Notes: generated by a model from the sequence alone, not told the origin. A stretch of 59,817 nt of DNA from Bacteroides sp. ET71 (GCF_023336905.1 NZ_JAMBLS010000022.1:1-59817); one strand, 5' to 3'; shown: positions 9,533-18,420, numbered from the stretch's first letter. Translations and numbers: made by a program.

Positions 9533-10984
9533 ATGAAGATTAAAAGTAGATTTGTGTTGTGCTGCGTAGGTTTACTGTTCGCAGGTATGGTTTCCGCGCA
9601 GACGCCGGCTGCCGAGTGGCAGGCTGGTGTGAATCAGGTGAAAGAACTGATTAAAACTGACCCGAAACAGGCGTGGGATATGACCGAGGATTTGGTGAAG
9701 GGCAAGAACAAGAAGAATGTCGACTTGATTCTGGCTTTGACGCAGGTGTATCGGGAAGCACAGAAGGATGAGCAAATGAATGAACTTCTTGAAAAGGCCA
9801 AGAAGGCTGATAAGCAAGACCCGCGTATCTCTTTGTTGGAAGGTGATATTGCTTTGGACAAGAAAGACGTTGGTAAGGCTTGCCAGTTGTATGAACAGGC
9901 TATTTATTTCGATCCCAACTGTTACGAGGCATATTTGAAGTATGCGAGAGCTTATAAGTCGGCCAGCCCGTCTCAAGCTATTGCCAAGTTGCAAGAGCTG
10001 AAGCAGATTGCTCCGGATAATTTGGAGGCTGATAAGGCATTGGCAGAGGTCTATTATGCGAATAACCGTTTCGGTGACGCTGTGAAGGCTTATGCTAATT
10101 TTATTCACACGGATCTCGCTACTGAGAACGATATCTTGAGCTATGCATTTGCTCTTTTCTTGAATCATGATTTTGAGGCTTCTCTGGAGATTGCACGCAA
10201 GGGCTTGGAGCAGAACCCCAATCATACTGCTTTCAACCGCTTGGCCATGTATAACAACATCGACCTGAAGCGTTATGACGAGGCTGCTACTTATGCAGAC
10301 GTATTCTTCAATAAGCTGAAAGATGTTAACTATTCCGGTCTGGATTATCGTTATTATGGTGCTTTGTTGAATGCACAGCAGAATTACGAGGGTGCCGTGG
10401 CTCAGTATGAGAAGGCTTATGAACTGGATTCGGCGTCGGTTGAGCTGTTGCAGCAAATTTCGGATGCGTATGCCAGCAACGATGATTACGAAAAGGCTAT
10501 CGATGCATATAAGAAGTATTGCGAAGCGTTGCCTGCCGAGGAAAGAACGATGGAGAACACTTTCCAGTTAGGTCGTTTGTATTACAGCGAAGGTACTGCT
10601 ACGGATACTATCAAGGTTACGCGTGAAATGCGTCAGGCTGCTTTGATTCAGGCTGATACGATTTTCGCTGAAGTAGCTGTGGAAGCTCCTGACAGTTACC
10701 TGGGTAACTTCTGGCGTGCGCGCACAAACTCGGCTATCGACCCCGAGACGACGCAAGGTCTGGCTAAGCCTTATTATGAGAAGGTGGTAGAAATGTTGCT
10801 GCCGAAGAATGATGCTCGTTATAACCGGGTGATCATTGAGTGCTATAAGTATTTGGGTTATTATTTCCTGTTGCAGAGCGATTATGAGACTTCCAAGGAT
10901 TATTGGAACAAGATTCTTGCAATCGACCCGAATGACACGTTAGCTAAGACTGCCTTGGAAGGCATTGAAAAGGAAGGACACTAA
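9533..10984 (+). CDS. Periplasmic tetratricopeptide repeat protein
   Basis: A 483-residue exported protein with a signal peptide ending in GMVSAQT (cleavage near residue 22) and helical TPR units along its length. Recognisable repeats include ISLLEGDIALDKKDVGKACQ, GALLNAQQNYEGAVAQYEKA and QISDAYASNDDYEKAIDAYK, each followed by a YE/YP-type helix pair. TPR proteins are protein-protein scaffolds; the partner here is unknown. It is the last gene of the exbB operon and is followed by a strong terminator, so it is probably co-expressed with the TonB machinery. Confidence 0.88.
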   Translation: MKIKSRFVLCCVGLLFAGMVSAQTPAAEWQAGVNQVKELIKTDPKQAWDMTEDLVKGKNKKNVDLILALTQVYREAQKDEQMNELLEKAKKADKQDPRISLLEGDIALDKKDVGKACQLYEQAIYFDPNCYEAYLKYARAYKSASPSQAIAKLQELKQIAPDNLEADKALAEVYYANNRFGDAVKAYANFIHTDLATENDILSYAFALFLNHDFEASLEIARKGLEQNPNHTAFNRLAMYNNIDLKRYDEAATYADVFFNKLKDVNYSGLDYRYYGALLNAQQNYEGAVAQYEKAYELDSASVELLQQISDAYASNDDYEKAIDAYKKYCEALPAEERTMENTFQLGRLYYSEGTATDTIKVTREMRQAALIQADTIFAEVAVEAPDSYLGNFWRARTNSAIDPETTQGLAKPYYEKVVEMLLPKNDARYNRVIIECYKYLGYYFLLQSDYETSKDYWNKILAIDPNDTLAKTALEGIEKEGH

Positions 10985-11039
10985 TAGTAAAGCAGGTACT
11001 CTTTGTGAAGAAGAGTTTTTAATGGTAAATATGACGGAT

Positions 11040-11076
11040 GAGGGTGCACCGGAACAAGGGTGCACCCTCTTTTTTA
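11040..11076 (+). terminator. Rho-independent terminator of the TonB operon
   Basis: An 11-bp perfect stem (GAGGGTGCACC at 11040-11050 with its complement at 11059-11069) and a short loop are followed by TTTTTTT. It lies 56 bases after the TPR gene stop. Confidence 0.9.
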
Positions 11077-11159
11077 TGGCGTGGATGGGGCAAGCTGTCC
11101 GGATGTGGATGCTGTTGTGTTTAGCCGTGTATGGTATGTAGCCTTTGCCTGTTTTATGC

Positions 11160-11199
11160 AAAAAAGAGAGTCCGTTGCCATAGGGCGGGGACTCTCTTG
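11160..11199 (-). terminator. Rho-independent terminator of the RNA helicase gene
   Basis: Read on the minus strand, AAGAGAGTCC (11190-11199) pairs with GGACTCTCTT (11165-11174) and is followed by a T-run. It is 24 bases beyond the helicase stop codon and convergent with the TonB operon terminator. Confidence 0.85.
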
Positions 11200-11222
11200 G
11201 GGTATGTGGTGGGGGAAGGGTT

Positions 11223-13064
11223 TTACTTCTTTTTCTTCTTAGAGGGTTTGACCCAGCCTTCTTCTTCAAAGTCGGGCTCTTTCCAGCGCGTGTCGTTCTC
11301 GTCGTGCTGGAAGAATTGTTTCCAGTCGTCTTTACGGCCGCGCGGGCGTGTGTAGCCCCGTTCTTCCCGGCTGGGTTTATCTTTCTTCTTGCTGCTTTTC
11401 TTCGTCTCTTTGGCGGGAGCTTTTTCGCCTTCTTCGCCGGCTATTTCGACGGTCACCTTACGTCCTCTCCAATTGGCGCGTTTCAGTCCCTTCAGGACGC
11501 GGGCTGTGGCCTCTTCTTCCACTTCGAAGAAGGAGAAGTTGCGCATCAAGTCGATACGGCCGATTTCCACGTGGCCGCGTACGTTTGAGTTGATAAGCCC
11601 GATGAGTTCGTTGGGGAAGAGGTTGTCGTTCTTGCCCAGGTTGATGAAAAAGCGGGTGAAGCCCGGTTCTGCTTGGCGGTTGCCTTCGTTTCCGGCGCCT
11701 TTTTTGCCTTTTTTCTCCTTTCTTTCCTTGGGGTCGGTGGCTGTTTCAATGTCTTTACGGTCGCGGTAGTAGTCCGAGAAGCGGTTGAACTCGTGGCTGA
11801 CCATGCGTTTGATAAGGTCTTCTTTGGAGAGCCAGTCCAGTTTGCGGTAGACGTCGGGCATGAAGTCGGCTATTTCTTCTTCGTTGACCTTTACTTTCTC
11901 CAGGTCATCGATGACCTTCAGCAACTGGCGTTCGCAGATTTCCTTGGCTGTGGGCATGCGTCCTGCTTCGAATTTCTTGCCGATGACGCGTTCTATCTCG
12001 CGCATGCGTCCTTTCTCGCGCAGGTTGATGATGGCTATGGAGGTGCCTGTCTTTCCGGCTCGTCCGGTGCGCCCGCTGCGGTGTGTGTAGCTCTCCGTGT
12101 CTTCCGGCAGGCCGTAGTTGATGACGTGCGTCAGGTCGTCCACGTCCAGTCCGCGTGCGGCTACGTCGGTGGCTACGAGCAGTTGCAGGTTGCGGATGCG
12201 GAATTTCTGCATCACGGCGTCGCGTTGCGCCTGGCTCAGTTCGCCGTGCAGCGAGTCGGCGTTATATCCTTCCTGCATCAGTTTGTCGGCTATTTCCTGG
12301 GTTTCTTTGCGGGTGCGGCAGAAGATGATGCCGTATATCTGCGGGTTGTAGTCGACGATGCGTTTCAGGGTTTCGTATTTGTCTTTGGCATGTACCACGT
12401 AGACGATGTGCTTGACGTTAGCCGTTCCTTCGTTTTTGCGGCCTATGGTGATTTCTTTGGCGTCGTGCAGGTAGTTCTTGGCGATGCGGGCTATTTCGGC
12501 GCTCATGGTGGCCGAGAACAGCAGTGTGTTGCGTTCTTGCGGCACTTCGGCCAGGATGGCGTCGATGCTTTCGCTGAATCCCATGTTCAGCATTTCGTCG
12601 GCTTCGTCCAACACGACGTTTTGCACCTGTGCCAGCGACACGGTCTTGCGTCGCATCAGGTCGAGCAGGCGTCCGGGTGTGGCGACGATGACGTGTACGC
12701 CTTGCTTCAGGGCGCGTATCTGGCTTTCGATGGACGAGCCGCCGTAGACGGGCAGCACGCGCAGGCCGTCGATGTATTTGGAGTAGTCGTTGAGGTCGCC
12801 TGCTATTTGCAGGCAGAGTTCACGTGTGGGGCTGAGGATGAGTGCCTGAGGGGCGCGGAGGCTGACGTTGGTCTTTTGCAACAGTGGCAATCCGTAGGCG
12901 GCGGTTTTCCCGGTGCCCGTTTGGGCCAGGGCCACGACGTCGTTGTTTTCTCCCAGCAGATAAGGAATCACTTCTTCTTGTACCGGCATGGGCTGCTCGT
13001 AGCCCATTTCTTCGATGGCGCGGCGTATCTCCGGCGACACACCGAGCTCTTCAAATGTCTTCAT
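11223..13064 (-). CDS. DEAD-box ATP-dependent RNA helicase (CsdA/DbpA-like)
   Basis: A cytoplasmic RNA helicase of 613 residues, likely acting in ribosome assembly or mRNA turnover. The motifs are in order: Q-motif Gln29 in PMPVQEE, motif I AQTGTGKT (47-54), PTREL (79-83), TPGR (129-132), DEAD (153-156), SAT (184-186), then ARGLDVDD and HRSGRTGRAG in the second RecA domain. After a charged linker, a DbpA-type RNA-binding domain is visible (FFINLGKNDNLFPNELIGLI to WRGRKVTVEIAG). The C-terminus is a Lys/Arg-rich tail, common in Bacteroidetes members. A TATCTTTG box lies just upstream on the minus strand (13095-13102). Confidence 0.95.
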   Translation of the reverse strand: MKTFEELGVSPEIRRAIEEMGYEQPMPVQEEVIPYLLGENNDVVALAQTGTGKTAAYGLPLLQKTNVSLRAPQALILSPTRELCLQIAGDLNDYSKYIDGLRVLPVYGGSSIESQIRALKQGVHVIVATPGRLLDLMRRKTVSLAQVQNVVLDEADEMLNMGFSESIDAILAEVPQERNTLLFSATMSAEIARIAKNYLHDAKEITIGRKNEGTANVKHIVYVVHAKDKYETLKRIVDYNPQIYGIIFCRTRKETQEIADKLMQEGYNADSLHGELSQAQRDAVMQKFRIRNLQLLVATDVAARGLDVDDLTHVINYGLPEDTESYTHRSGRTGRAGKTGTSIAIINLREKGRMREIERVIGKKFEAGRMPTAKEICERQLLKVIDDLEKVKVNEEEIADFMPDVYRKLDWLSKEDLIKRMVSHEFNRFSDYYRDRKDIETATDPKERKEKKGKKGAGNEGNRQAEPGFTRFFINLGKNDNLFPNELIGLINSNVRGHVEIGRIDLMRNFSFFEVEEEATARVLKGLKRANWRGRKVTVEIAGEEGEKAPAKETKKSSKKKDKPSREERGYTRPRGRKDDWKQFFQHDENDTRWKEPDFEEEGWVKPSKKKKK

Positions 13065-13094
13065 TCAGTCTAATGTATCTCTTGTTTCCGGGTG

Positions 13095-13102
13095 CAAAGA
13101 TA
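13095..13102 (-). promoter_or_regulatory. -7 box (TATCTTTG) for the RNA helicase
   Basis: A perfect TAnnTTTG match on the minus strand 31 bases upstream of the helicase start. No clear -33 TTTG is seen at the right distance. Confidence 0.45.
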
Positions 13103-13135
13103 CGGATTATTGGCGGAATGGCCGCGTGGGTCACG

Positions 13136-14218
13136 TTATTTCTCTTGGTTGACCAGCAGAATGTCTCGCAGTTGCTCTTGTTCGTCTTTGGTCAGTCCGA
13201 CGGCTTTCCGCAGGTATTTTCCCACGCTTCCATAGTTTCGTTCTATTTCGTCTTTGGAGGCGTTCAGGAAGGTTTCGCGGGCCGAATAGACGGTGGTGAG
13301 TGCTTCTTGCGAGGGTGCGGGCAGTTGGTAGGCATAGCTGGAGGCGGCGGGGATGTTGAAATAGCGGTTGCTCAGGCTGTAGTCGTACAAGATGGACTCT
13401 TCGTCCACGCCCAGGGCTGCCAGGATGAGGGCCGAGGCGATGCCGGTGCGTCCCTTGCCTGTGCTGCAATGGATGACGGCAGGGTAGTTCTGACGGTCCA
13501 GCAGGACGTCGAACAGTTGCCGGAACTGAGGTGCGTGGTCCAGCACGATTTGGCGGTTGATGCGTTCCACGATGCGGTAGACCGTGTCGCTCTGTATCTT
13601 GCGTTTATCTATCCCGTCCAGCAGGTGTGCCAGGTCGCCCGTGTGGATGGGGATGTTGATGCGCTGTAATCCCGCTTGCGGCTTGATGCTGGGGTGGGCC
13701 AGCAGTTCGGACGAATCGCGCAGGTCTATCACGGTGCGTATGCCGATGTTGCGCAGTTTGTCGGCGGTGGCGGTCTTGTTGAGGTCTAACTGGGCCGAAC
13801 GGTAGAGCATGCCCCAACGGATGCGCTTGTGGCAGGAGTAGACGGAATATCCGCCCAGGTCGCGGAAGTTTTGCGTGCCGGGCACGTTGACGCTGCGCGA
13901 ACTGACCTTCATGCGGTATTTGTTGTTGAACAGCAGCGTGTAGTAGTAGCGCTTCGTGGTGTCGTTGTTCATCACCATGAGGCATTGGCTGGCGATGGGG
14001 GCTATGGCCACGGGTTGGCTTTCGGGCACGTTCTCGGGGTCGGTAGAGGCATATACCTTTACTTCGCCGTCGATGGCGGGTTTGGTCTCCCATTTCACGG
14101 TGTCGTTGCCCGCGCTGTTTCCTTCGCACACCACAACGATGTGCGGTGTCACCCCGCCACAGGCCGAGAGTATGATTGATAAGAAAAATCCGTTCAGCAG
14201 ATTCTTGCGCATAGACAT
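13136..14218 (-). CDS. Lipoprotein tyrosine/dual-specificity phosphatase
   Basis: A 360-residue protein with a lipoprotein signal (FFLSIILSAC, Cys20) and a phosphatase domain of the Y_phosphatase3 type. The catalytic CX5R loop is HCSTGKGRTG at residues 250-259, with Cys251 as nucleophile and Arg257 binding phosphate. The conserved upstream signature NFRDLGGY (117-124) is present, and IDLRDSSEL (164-172) is typical. An N-terminal region of about 100 residues looks like a beta-rich extracytoplasmic domain. It therefore probably dephosphorylates phosphotyrosine, or possibly phosphoinositide or other phosphoesters, at the cell envelope; the substrate is unknown. The leader of about 165 bases contains a -7 box at 14389-14396. 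Confidence 0.88.
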   Translation of the reverse strand: MSMRKNLLNGFFLSIILSACGGVTPHIVVVCEGNSAGNDTVKWETKPAIDGEVKVYASTDPENVPESQPVAIAPIASQCLMVMNNDTTKRYYYTLLFNNKYRMKVSSRSVNVPGTQNFRDLGGYSVYSCHKRIRWGMLYRSAQLDLNKTATADKLRNIGIRTVIDLRDSSELLAHPSIKPQAGLQRINIPIHTGDLAHLLDGIDKRKIQSDTVYRIVERINRQIVLDHAPQFRQLFDVLLDRQNYPAVIHCSTGKGRTGIASALILAALGVDEESILYDYSLSNRYFNIPAASSYAYQLPAPSQEALTTVYSARETFLNASKDEIERNYGSVGKYLRKAVGLTKDEQEQLRDILLVNQEK

Positions 14219-14388
14219 AGTCTGGGTAATAATTTACTGGCCGGTGGCCGGTACCTCCCTTGGCGGGCTCCGTCGTTGTGGACAAGAGATTTCTTTCCTT
14301 CGGACGGTAGCCTTGCTTCTTTCGGATGACAGGCCGACCTGCCGTCCGGAAGAAGCAGAGCCGGGGTACCCGGGCTGCCGGATTGAGC
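14219..14388. repeat. Long leader with an inverted repeat, no gene
   Basis: This stretch between the phosphatase start and its likely promoter holds an imperfect inverted repeat: CCTTCGGACGG near 14300 against CCGTCCGGAAG near 14343. This could fold in the mRNA leader. Part of it resembles the TTCGG-rich 22-bp repeat family seen elsewhere in the window. No ORF here is credible. Confidence 0.4.
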
Positions 14389-14396
14389 AAATATAT
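14389..14396 (-). promoter_or_regulatory. -7 box (TATATTTG) for the phosphatase gene
   Basis: A TAnnTTTG match on the minus strand about 170 bases upstream of the phosphatase start, which implies a long untranslated leader. No good -33 element is seen. Confidence 0.4.
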
Positions 14397-14517
14397 AGCT
14401 TTTTTGCTTGTAGCGGTGCGCTCTGGCGGGTGCTTTTAGGCTTCTTTTGAATTAATAAACACTTCCGTTGAAATGTCCGTTAAAGAGCATAAAAAAGGCT
14501 CTATGGACCAACGCCTG

Positions 14518-15453
14518 TCAGGGGCGCGGCGCGTAGCGGTGGGCGGCGGCAAACTGGGGGGAGACGGAGTTGCTGAAGCTGAGGCAGACGTCGGCGGCAA
14601 ACTCCATGCCGCGGCGCACGATGGCGTCCCACGTGGCCTCGTCGGTTTCGTTCAGGGTCTCCAGGCCGACGTTCTGTTCCAGCAGGCCGAAGATGATGCC
14701 GGCGTTGAAGTTGTCGCCCGCGCCGATGGTGCTTACGGGCTGGAGCGGGGTGGCGGGATAGTCCTTGGCGAAGCGTGCCGTGCGCAGGCAGACTTGTCCG
14801 CCGCCGCTGGTGCACAGGAAGTTGGGACAGTAGAACTTGATTTTCTCTTTGTACACCCGGTCGGCGTCTGTCAGCCCGTACATGTAGAAGAAATCTTCTT
14901 CCGAGCCGCGCACGATGTTCGCATACTCCAGGTTTTCGATGATGGTCGGTGCCAGCTTGATGGCCTCTTCCTTGTGGGGCGCGCGGAAGTTGGGGTCGTA
15001 GTAGACGATGGCCCCTGCCGTGCGTGCCCTGTCCAAGAGTTCCAGCACCTTATCGCGCAGCACCGGGTTCAGTGCGTAGTAGGAACCCAGCACCACCACG
15101 TCGTCCTTCTTTACCTCGGGGAATGTCACATCCAGCCGTTGGGCGGGATAGTTCTTGTAGAAGATGTATTCCGCATCGCTGTGCTCGTCCAGGAAAGCCA
15201 GCGATACGGGCGACTTGCCGTCGGGAAAGACATTGACGTGGTCCGTCGGGATATGGTTCTCCCGCATGAAGCGCAGAATCAGGTTGCCCACGCGGTCATT
15301 GCCCGTCTCGCTGATGAAACATACCGGGACGCCCGTGCGCCCCAGCGACACGATTCCGTTGAACACCGACCCTCCGGGCACTGCGGCCGAGGGCTGCTCG
15401 TCGCGGAAGATGATGTCGAGGATGGTTTCGCCGATACCGATTACTTTTCGCAT
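14518..15453 (-). CDS. PfkB family carbohydrate kinase (fructokinase-like)
   Basis: A cytoplasmic sugar kinase of the ribokinase/PfkB superfamily, 311 residues from the ATG at 15453. The N-terminal signature (GETILDIIF, then PGGSVFNGIVSLGRTG) binds the sugar, and the C-terminal GAGDNFNAGI (244-253) supplies the catalytic Asp247 and anion hole. Similar Bacteroidales proteins are annotated as fructokinases, but specificity cannot be read. The longer frame upstream lies inside kdsD and lacks similarity. The start overlaps the end of kdsD by 13 bases, so the two are translationally coupled. Coupling to an arabinose-5-phosphate isomerase hints at a sugar-phosphate feeding role (inference). Confidence 0.88.
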   Translation of the reverse strand: MRKVIGIGETILDIIFRDEQPSAAVPGGSVFNGIVSLGRTGVPVCFISETGNDRVGNLILRFMRENHIPTDHVNVFPDGKSPVSLAFLDEHSDAEYIFYKNYPAQRLDVTFPEVKKDDVVVLGSYYALNPVLRDKVLELLDRARTAGAIVYYDPNFRAPHKEEAIKLAPTIIENLEYANIVRGSEEDFFYMYGLTDADRVYKEKIKFYCPNFLCTSGGGQVCLRTARFAKDYPATPLQPVSTIGAGDNFNAGIIFGLLEQNVGLETLNETDEATWDAIVRRGMEFAADVCLSFSNSVSPQFAAAHRYAPRP

Positions 15454-16049
15454 AACAGTGATCTTGATTTTTCGCCCAGATAGCCCCCGTGGTGACGTTT
15501 GGAGTAGTCTTCGATGGTGAACCCGGTCTGCTTCATCGTTTCCACCACCAGGATGTCGCCGATGACGGTCATCACCGTGGTCGACGTGGTAGGCGTCATG
15601 CCCAGGGCACATACCTCGGCCGGATGGCCGGTGGCCAGGCACACGTCGGCCTGCAAGGCCAGCGGGCTGTCGGGGTTGCCCGTGATGACGATAGATTTCA
15701 GCCTCGGGTCCAGGTTACGGGCCAGTTGGGTCAGTTCTACAATTTCGCGCGTTTTGCCCGAGTTGGATATGAGCAGCAGCAGGTCGTTCTCCTGCAAGAT
15801 GCCCAGGTCGCCGTGCTGCGCCTCGCTGGGGTGCAGGAATACGGCAGGGATGCCTGTCGAACAGAACGTAGTGGCTATGTTCATGGCTATCTGTCCGGCC
15901 TTGCCCATGCCCGATGTCACCAGTTTGCCTTTCCGGCGGTGCACTTGTTCCACAATCAGTGCCACGGCCTTTTCGTAGGCGTCCGTCACCGGTATATTCA
16001 GCACGGCCTGTGCTTCTTTCTTCAACAGCTCTTTGATGTCTGCGGTCAT
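15441..16049 (-). CDS. kdsD: Arabinose-5-phosphate isomerase, SIS domain only (KdsD/KpsF)
   Basis: This enzyme interconverts ribulose 5-phosphate and arabinose 5-phosphate, the first step to Kdo of lipopolysaccharide. The 202-residue product is one SIS domain: VTSGMGKAGQIAMNIATTFCSTG, then SEAQHGDLG, LLLISNSGKTREIVEL and the C-terminal SKRHHGGYLG. The E. coli enzymes are about 320 residues with a pair of CBS domains; these are absent here, and the frame ends cleanly, so this is the short Bacteroides form and not a truncation. It is upstream of and overlaps the PfkB kinase gene. It is divergent from the M16 peptidase gene. Confidence 0.9.
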   Translation of the reverse strand: MTADIKELLKKEAQAVLNIPVTDAYEKAVALIVEQVHRRKGKLVTSGMGKAGQIAMNIATTFCSTGIPAVFLHPSEAQHGDLGILQENDLLLLISNSGKTREIVELTQLARNLDPRLKSIVITGNPDSPLALQADVCLATGHPAEVCALGMTPTTSTTVMTVIGDILVVETMKQTGFTIEDYSKRHHGGYLGEKSRSLLCEK

Positions 16050-16154
16050 TGTCTCGAGTTTTATTTATTCCGGGTGTCGGCCCCGCAGGGGCGTTCCCTT
16101 GGTTACTACCTGCAAATATCTGCAATTTTCCATAAACGGCAATAGCTTTTATTG

Positions 16155-16162
16155 TATTTTTG
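16155..16162 (+). promoter_or_regulatory. -7 box (TATTTTTG) for the M16 peptidase
   Basis: A TAnnTTTG match 24 bases before the ATG at 16187, in the 137-base divergent gap with kdsD. The -33 region is T-rich but has no exact TTTG. Confidence 0.45.
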
Positions 16163-16186
16163 CGCGACAAATCATTAACTGTTCTC

Positions 16187-17428
16187 ATGGATACTCAGAT
16201 AGAAGACATTGCTCCGGGCGTGCACGTGCTGCCCAACGGCCTCCGTCTGTTGCACGAGCCGGTGCGCTCGAGGGTGGCTTATTGTGGATTCGCCATCGAC
16301 GCCGGCACCCGCGACGAGCGGGACGAAGAGCACGGCATGGCCCATTTCGTCGAACACCTCCTGTTCAAGGGCACCGCCAAGCGGAAGGCCTGGCACATAC
16401 TGAACCGCATGGAGAACGTGGGAGGCGACCTCAACGCCTACACCAACAAGGAGGAAACGGTGGTCTACTGCGCCTTCCCGGTGGAACACTTCGCGCGGGC
16501 GTTCGAGCTGCTGGCCGACATCGTGTTCCACTCCACCTTTCCCCCGCGCGAGATGGAGAAGGAGGCAGAGGTCGTCATCGACGAAATCCGGTCGTACGAG
16601 GACACGCCTTCCGAACTGATATACGACGACTTCGAAGACCTCCTCTTCCGGGGCCATCCGCTGGGGCGCAACATCCTCGGCACGCCCGAACGTCTGAAGG
16701 CTTTCGCTCCGGCCGACGTGGCCGCCTTCACGGGGCGGCTCTATGTCCCGGCCAACATGGTCTTCTTCGTGCGCGGAGACGTGGACTTCAAGCGGGTGGT
16801 CCGCCTGGCCGGCAAACTGCTGGCCGACGTGCCTGCCGGTACGGGCGCGCACGCGAGGCTCGCGCCGCCGCCCTACGTGCCCGAACGCCGCACCTTGCAC
16901 CGGGACACGCACCAGGCCCACGTCATGGTGGGCGGGCGCGGATACGACGCCTACGACAAGCGGCGCACCGCGCTCTACCTGCTGAACAACCTGTTGGGCG
17001 GCCCCGGCATGAACAGCCGCCTGAACGTGGCCTTGCGCGAGCGGCGCGGATTGGTCTACACGGTGGAGTCCAACCTGACGTCGTACACCGACACGGGCGC
17101 GTTCGCCATCTACTTCGGCTGCGACCCCGCCGACGTGGATACCTGCCTGCGCCTGACCCGCCAAGAACTGCGACGGCTGCGCGACAGGCAACTGACCACG
17201 CTCCAGTTCGAAGCCGCCCGCAAGCAGTTGCTCGGGCAAATCATCGTCGCCTCGGACAACAACGAGAACAACGCCCTCGGCATGGCCAAGACCTTCCTGC
17301 ACTACAACCGCTACGAGACCCTGTCCGAACTGTTCCGCCGCATCGAGGCCCTGACGCCCGCCCAACTGCTGGACGTGGCGGGCGACGTGCTGGCCGAAGA
17401 GCGGCTCTCCGTGCTGGTCTACGATTGA
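16187..17428 (+). CDS. M16 family zinc metallopeptidase
   Basis: A processing-peptidase-like (pitrilysin family) protein of 413 residues. The inverted zinc motif HFVEH (His53, Glu56, His57) and the distal ligand Glu133 in IDEIRSYEDTP are present, so it should be catalytically active. The second M16-like half includes GGPGMNSRLNVALRERRGLVYTVES, the substrate-clamp signature R/Y. There is no signal peptide, so it is probably cytoplasmic like the single-unit bacterial members. An upstream in-frame TTG at 16160 is rejected in favour of the ATG at 16187. Codon use is strikingly GC-rich compared with genes before 11 kb. Confidence 0.93.
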   Translation: MDTQIEDIAPGVHVLPNGLRLLHEPVRSRVAYCGFAIDAGTRDERDEEHGMAHFVEHLLFKGTAKRKAWHILNRMENVGGDLNAYTNKEETVVYCAFPVEHFARAFELLADIVFHSTFPPREMEKEAEVVIDEIRSYEDTPSELIYDDFEDLLFRGHPLGRNILGTPERLKAFAPADVAAFTGRLYVPANMVFFVRGDVDFKRVVRLAGKLLADVPAGTGAHARLAPPPYVPERRTLHRDTHQAHVMVGGRGYDAYDKRRTALYLLNNLLGGPGMNSRLNVALRERRGLVYTVESNLTSYTDTGAFAIYFGCDPADVDTCLRLTRQELRRLRDRQLTTLQFEAARKQLLGQIIVASDNNENNALGMAKTFLHYNRYETLSELFRRIEALTPAQLLDVAGDVLAEERLSVLVYD

Positions 17429-17479
17429 ATCCCCTCCGGCGGCCTGCCGGAAACGGCTTTTTGCAACCTGTTCAGGATG

Positions 17480-17600
17480 AACGGCTTGCTTCTTCCGAAC
17501 AAGAGCCGCGCCCCGTCCGAACACGAAGCGCGCTTCGTCCGGACAAGAGGCGCGGCTCTTCCGCACGCGGGCCGGCGGCCTGTCTCCGGCGACGCCGGGC
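17480..17600. repeat. 22-bp tandem repeat family, copy 1 (reverse orientation)
   Basis: Degenerate units of about 22 bases with core AAGAGCCGCGCC and TCCGGAC or TCCGAAC (the reverse of GGCGCGGCTCTTGTTCGGA). The units also create a 12-bp inverted repeat (AAGAGCCGCGCC near 17507 with GGCGCGGCTCTT near 17550) just after the M16 peptidase gene, which could act as a terminator. It is related to arrays at about 22477, 26625 and 37350. Confidence 0.6.
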
Positions 17601-18092
17601 GGCACGGCGGGGCAGAGGCGGCGGAAAACTAATTTTTGTGAAATCCGCTCCCGCCGCTTGCTACTTTCTTTTTTATGCTTACATTTGCTACAGTTTAATC
17701 AAAAAGACAAGAAAAAGCGTTTTAGCATTATCCAGCGTCCAGGAAATCCCCAATTTCAACAGACGACGACACCGGATAATACAAAGACGCTCCACGGACT
17801 ATATCCTCATCTACTGCATGAAAATATAGGCGTGGGGCTTTATGTATTACCACGTTTGTTGTCAAGTATGGGGATACTTCTGGGCGGGTGATACTAAAGT
17901 TCCCCACGCTTAACTCTTACTATCTCATCTTAAAAAGGCTTGGGAGGAACAGCCGCCGGAGGCCGAAACGATGCGGACATTCATCACACATTCCTTTCCG
18001 ACAGGCCGGGGAAACCGCTGCGGTCCGTCTTGTCCCCAGCAAATTACATGCCGACAGATTCCCTGATTTCTTATAACCTAACCCTGACCAGT
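17601..18092. other. Gene-poor spacer with a structured element at 17830-17909
   Basis: No convincing gene is seen here. An 80-base segment is bounded by an 8-bp inverted repeat (GCGTGGGG at 17830-17837, CCCCACGC at 17902-17909) and contains a tight hairpin AAGTAT-GGGG-ATACTT at 17864-17879. It could be a small RNA fold or the remnant of a small element. Short frames across it do not resemble known proteins. Confidence 0.35.
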
Positions 18093-18284
18093 ATGAAAAA
18101 TGAAGTTCAATCCCCCCGTGTCGGAAGAGACGAGGCACGGGGGAAGACGGCAGAATCGGAAAAGAAAGACGCCACGACGCTGCACCCGGTCGTCCGGCGC
18201 GACAACCTGCGCGAATGCTACGCCCGCCTGGAGCGGATGGAAAAGAAGTTGGACGCCGTACTGACACTGCTGGCGGGAGGGTGA
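18093..18284 (+). CDS. Small hypothetical protein (63 residues)
   Basis: A possible small gene starting at ATG 18093. The product is highly charged and ends in an amphipathic helix, ARLERMEKKLDAVLTLLAGG, that could form a coiled coil. The codon pattern is GC-rich like its neighbours. There is no signal peptide, membrane segment or recognised domain. It lies 140 bases upstream of pfkA on the same strand. I do not recognise the family; it may be a regulatory or adaptor peptide, or simply a spurious frame. A longer in-frame extension upstream (from 17940) looks non-coding. Confidence 0.4.
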   Translation: MKNEVQSPRVGRDEARGKTAESEKKDATTLHPVVRRDNLRECYARLERMEKKLDAVLTLLAGG

Positions 18285-18409
18285 CATTTTGACGGAATAT
18301 CTGCCGCAATGCTTGACAATAGATGTCCTTCAAGGAAGAAAACTTGGCCGACGGAGACCGTTTGAACGATTTTTGTAAGCAACAGATGAACCTACTATTA
18401 ACACGGAAA

Positions 18410-18420
18410 AAAGGAGGAAA
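18410..18420 (+). promoter_or_regulatory. Strong Shine-Dalgarno sequence of pfkA
   Basis: An AAAGGAGG-type sequence sits directly upstream of the ATG at 18425. Such perfect Shine-Dalgarno sites are rare in Bacteroidales, and it decides the start against an in-frame upstream codon at 18323. Confidence 0.7.

Noticed and set aside
11673-13073. 466-codon plus-strand frame
   Set aside because: Antisense to the DEAD-box helicase, which has all motifs; no domain is recognisable in the shadow.
16033-17829. 598-codon plus-strand frame
   Set aside because: Overlaps the M16 peptidase in another frame and is Arg/Pro-rich, as expected from GC-rich DNA.
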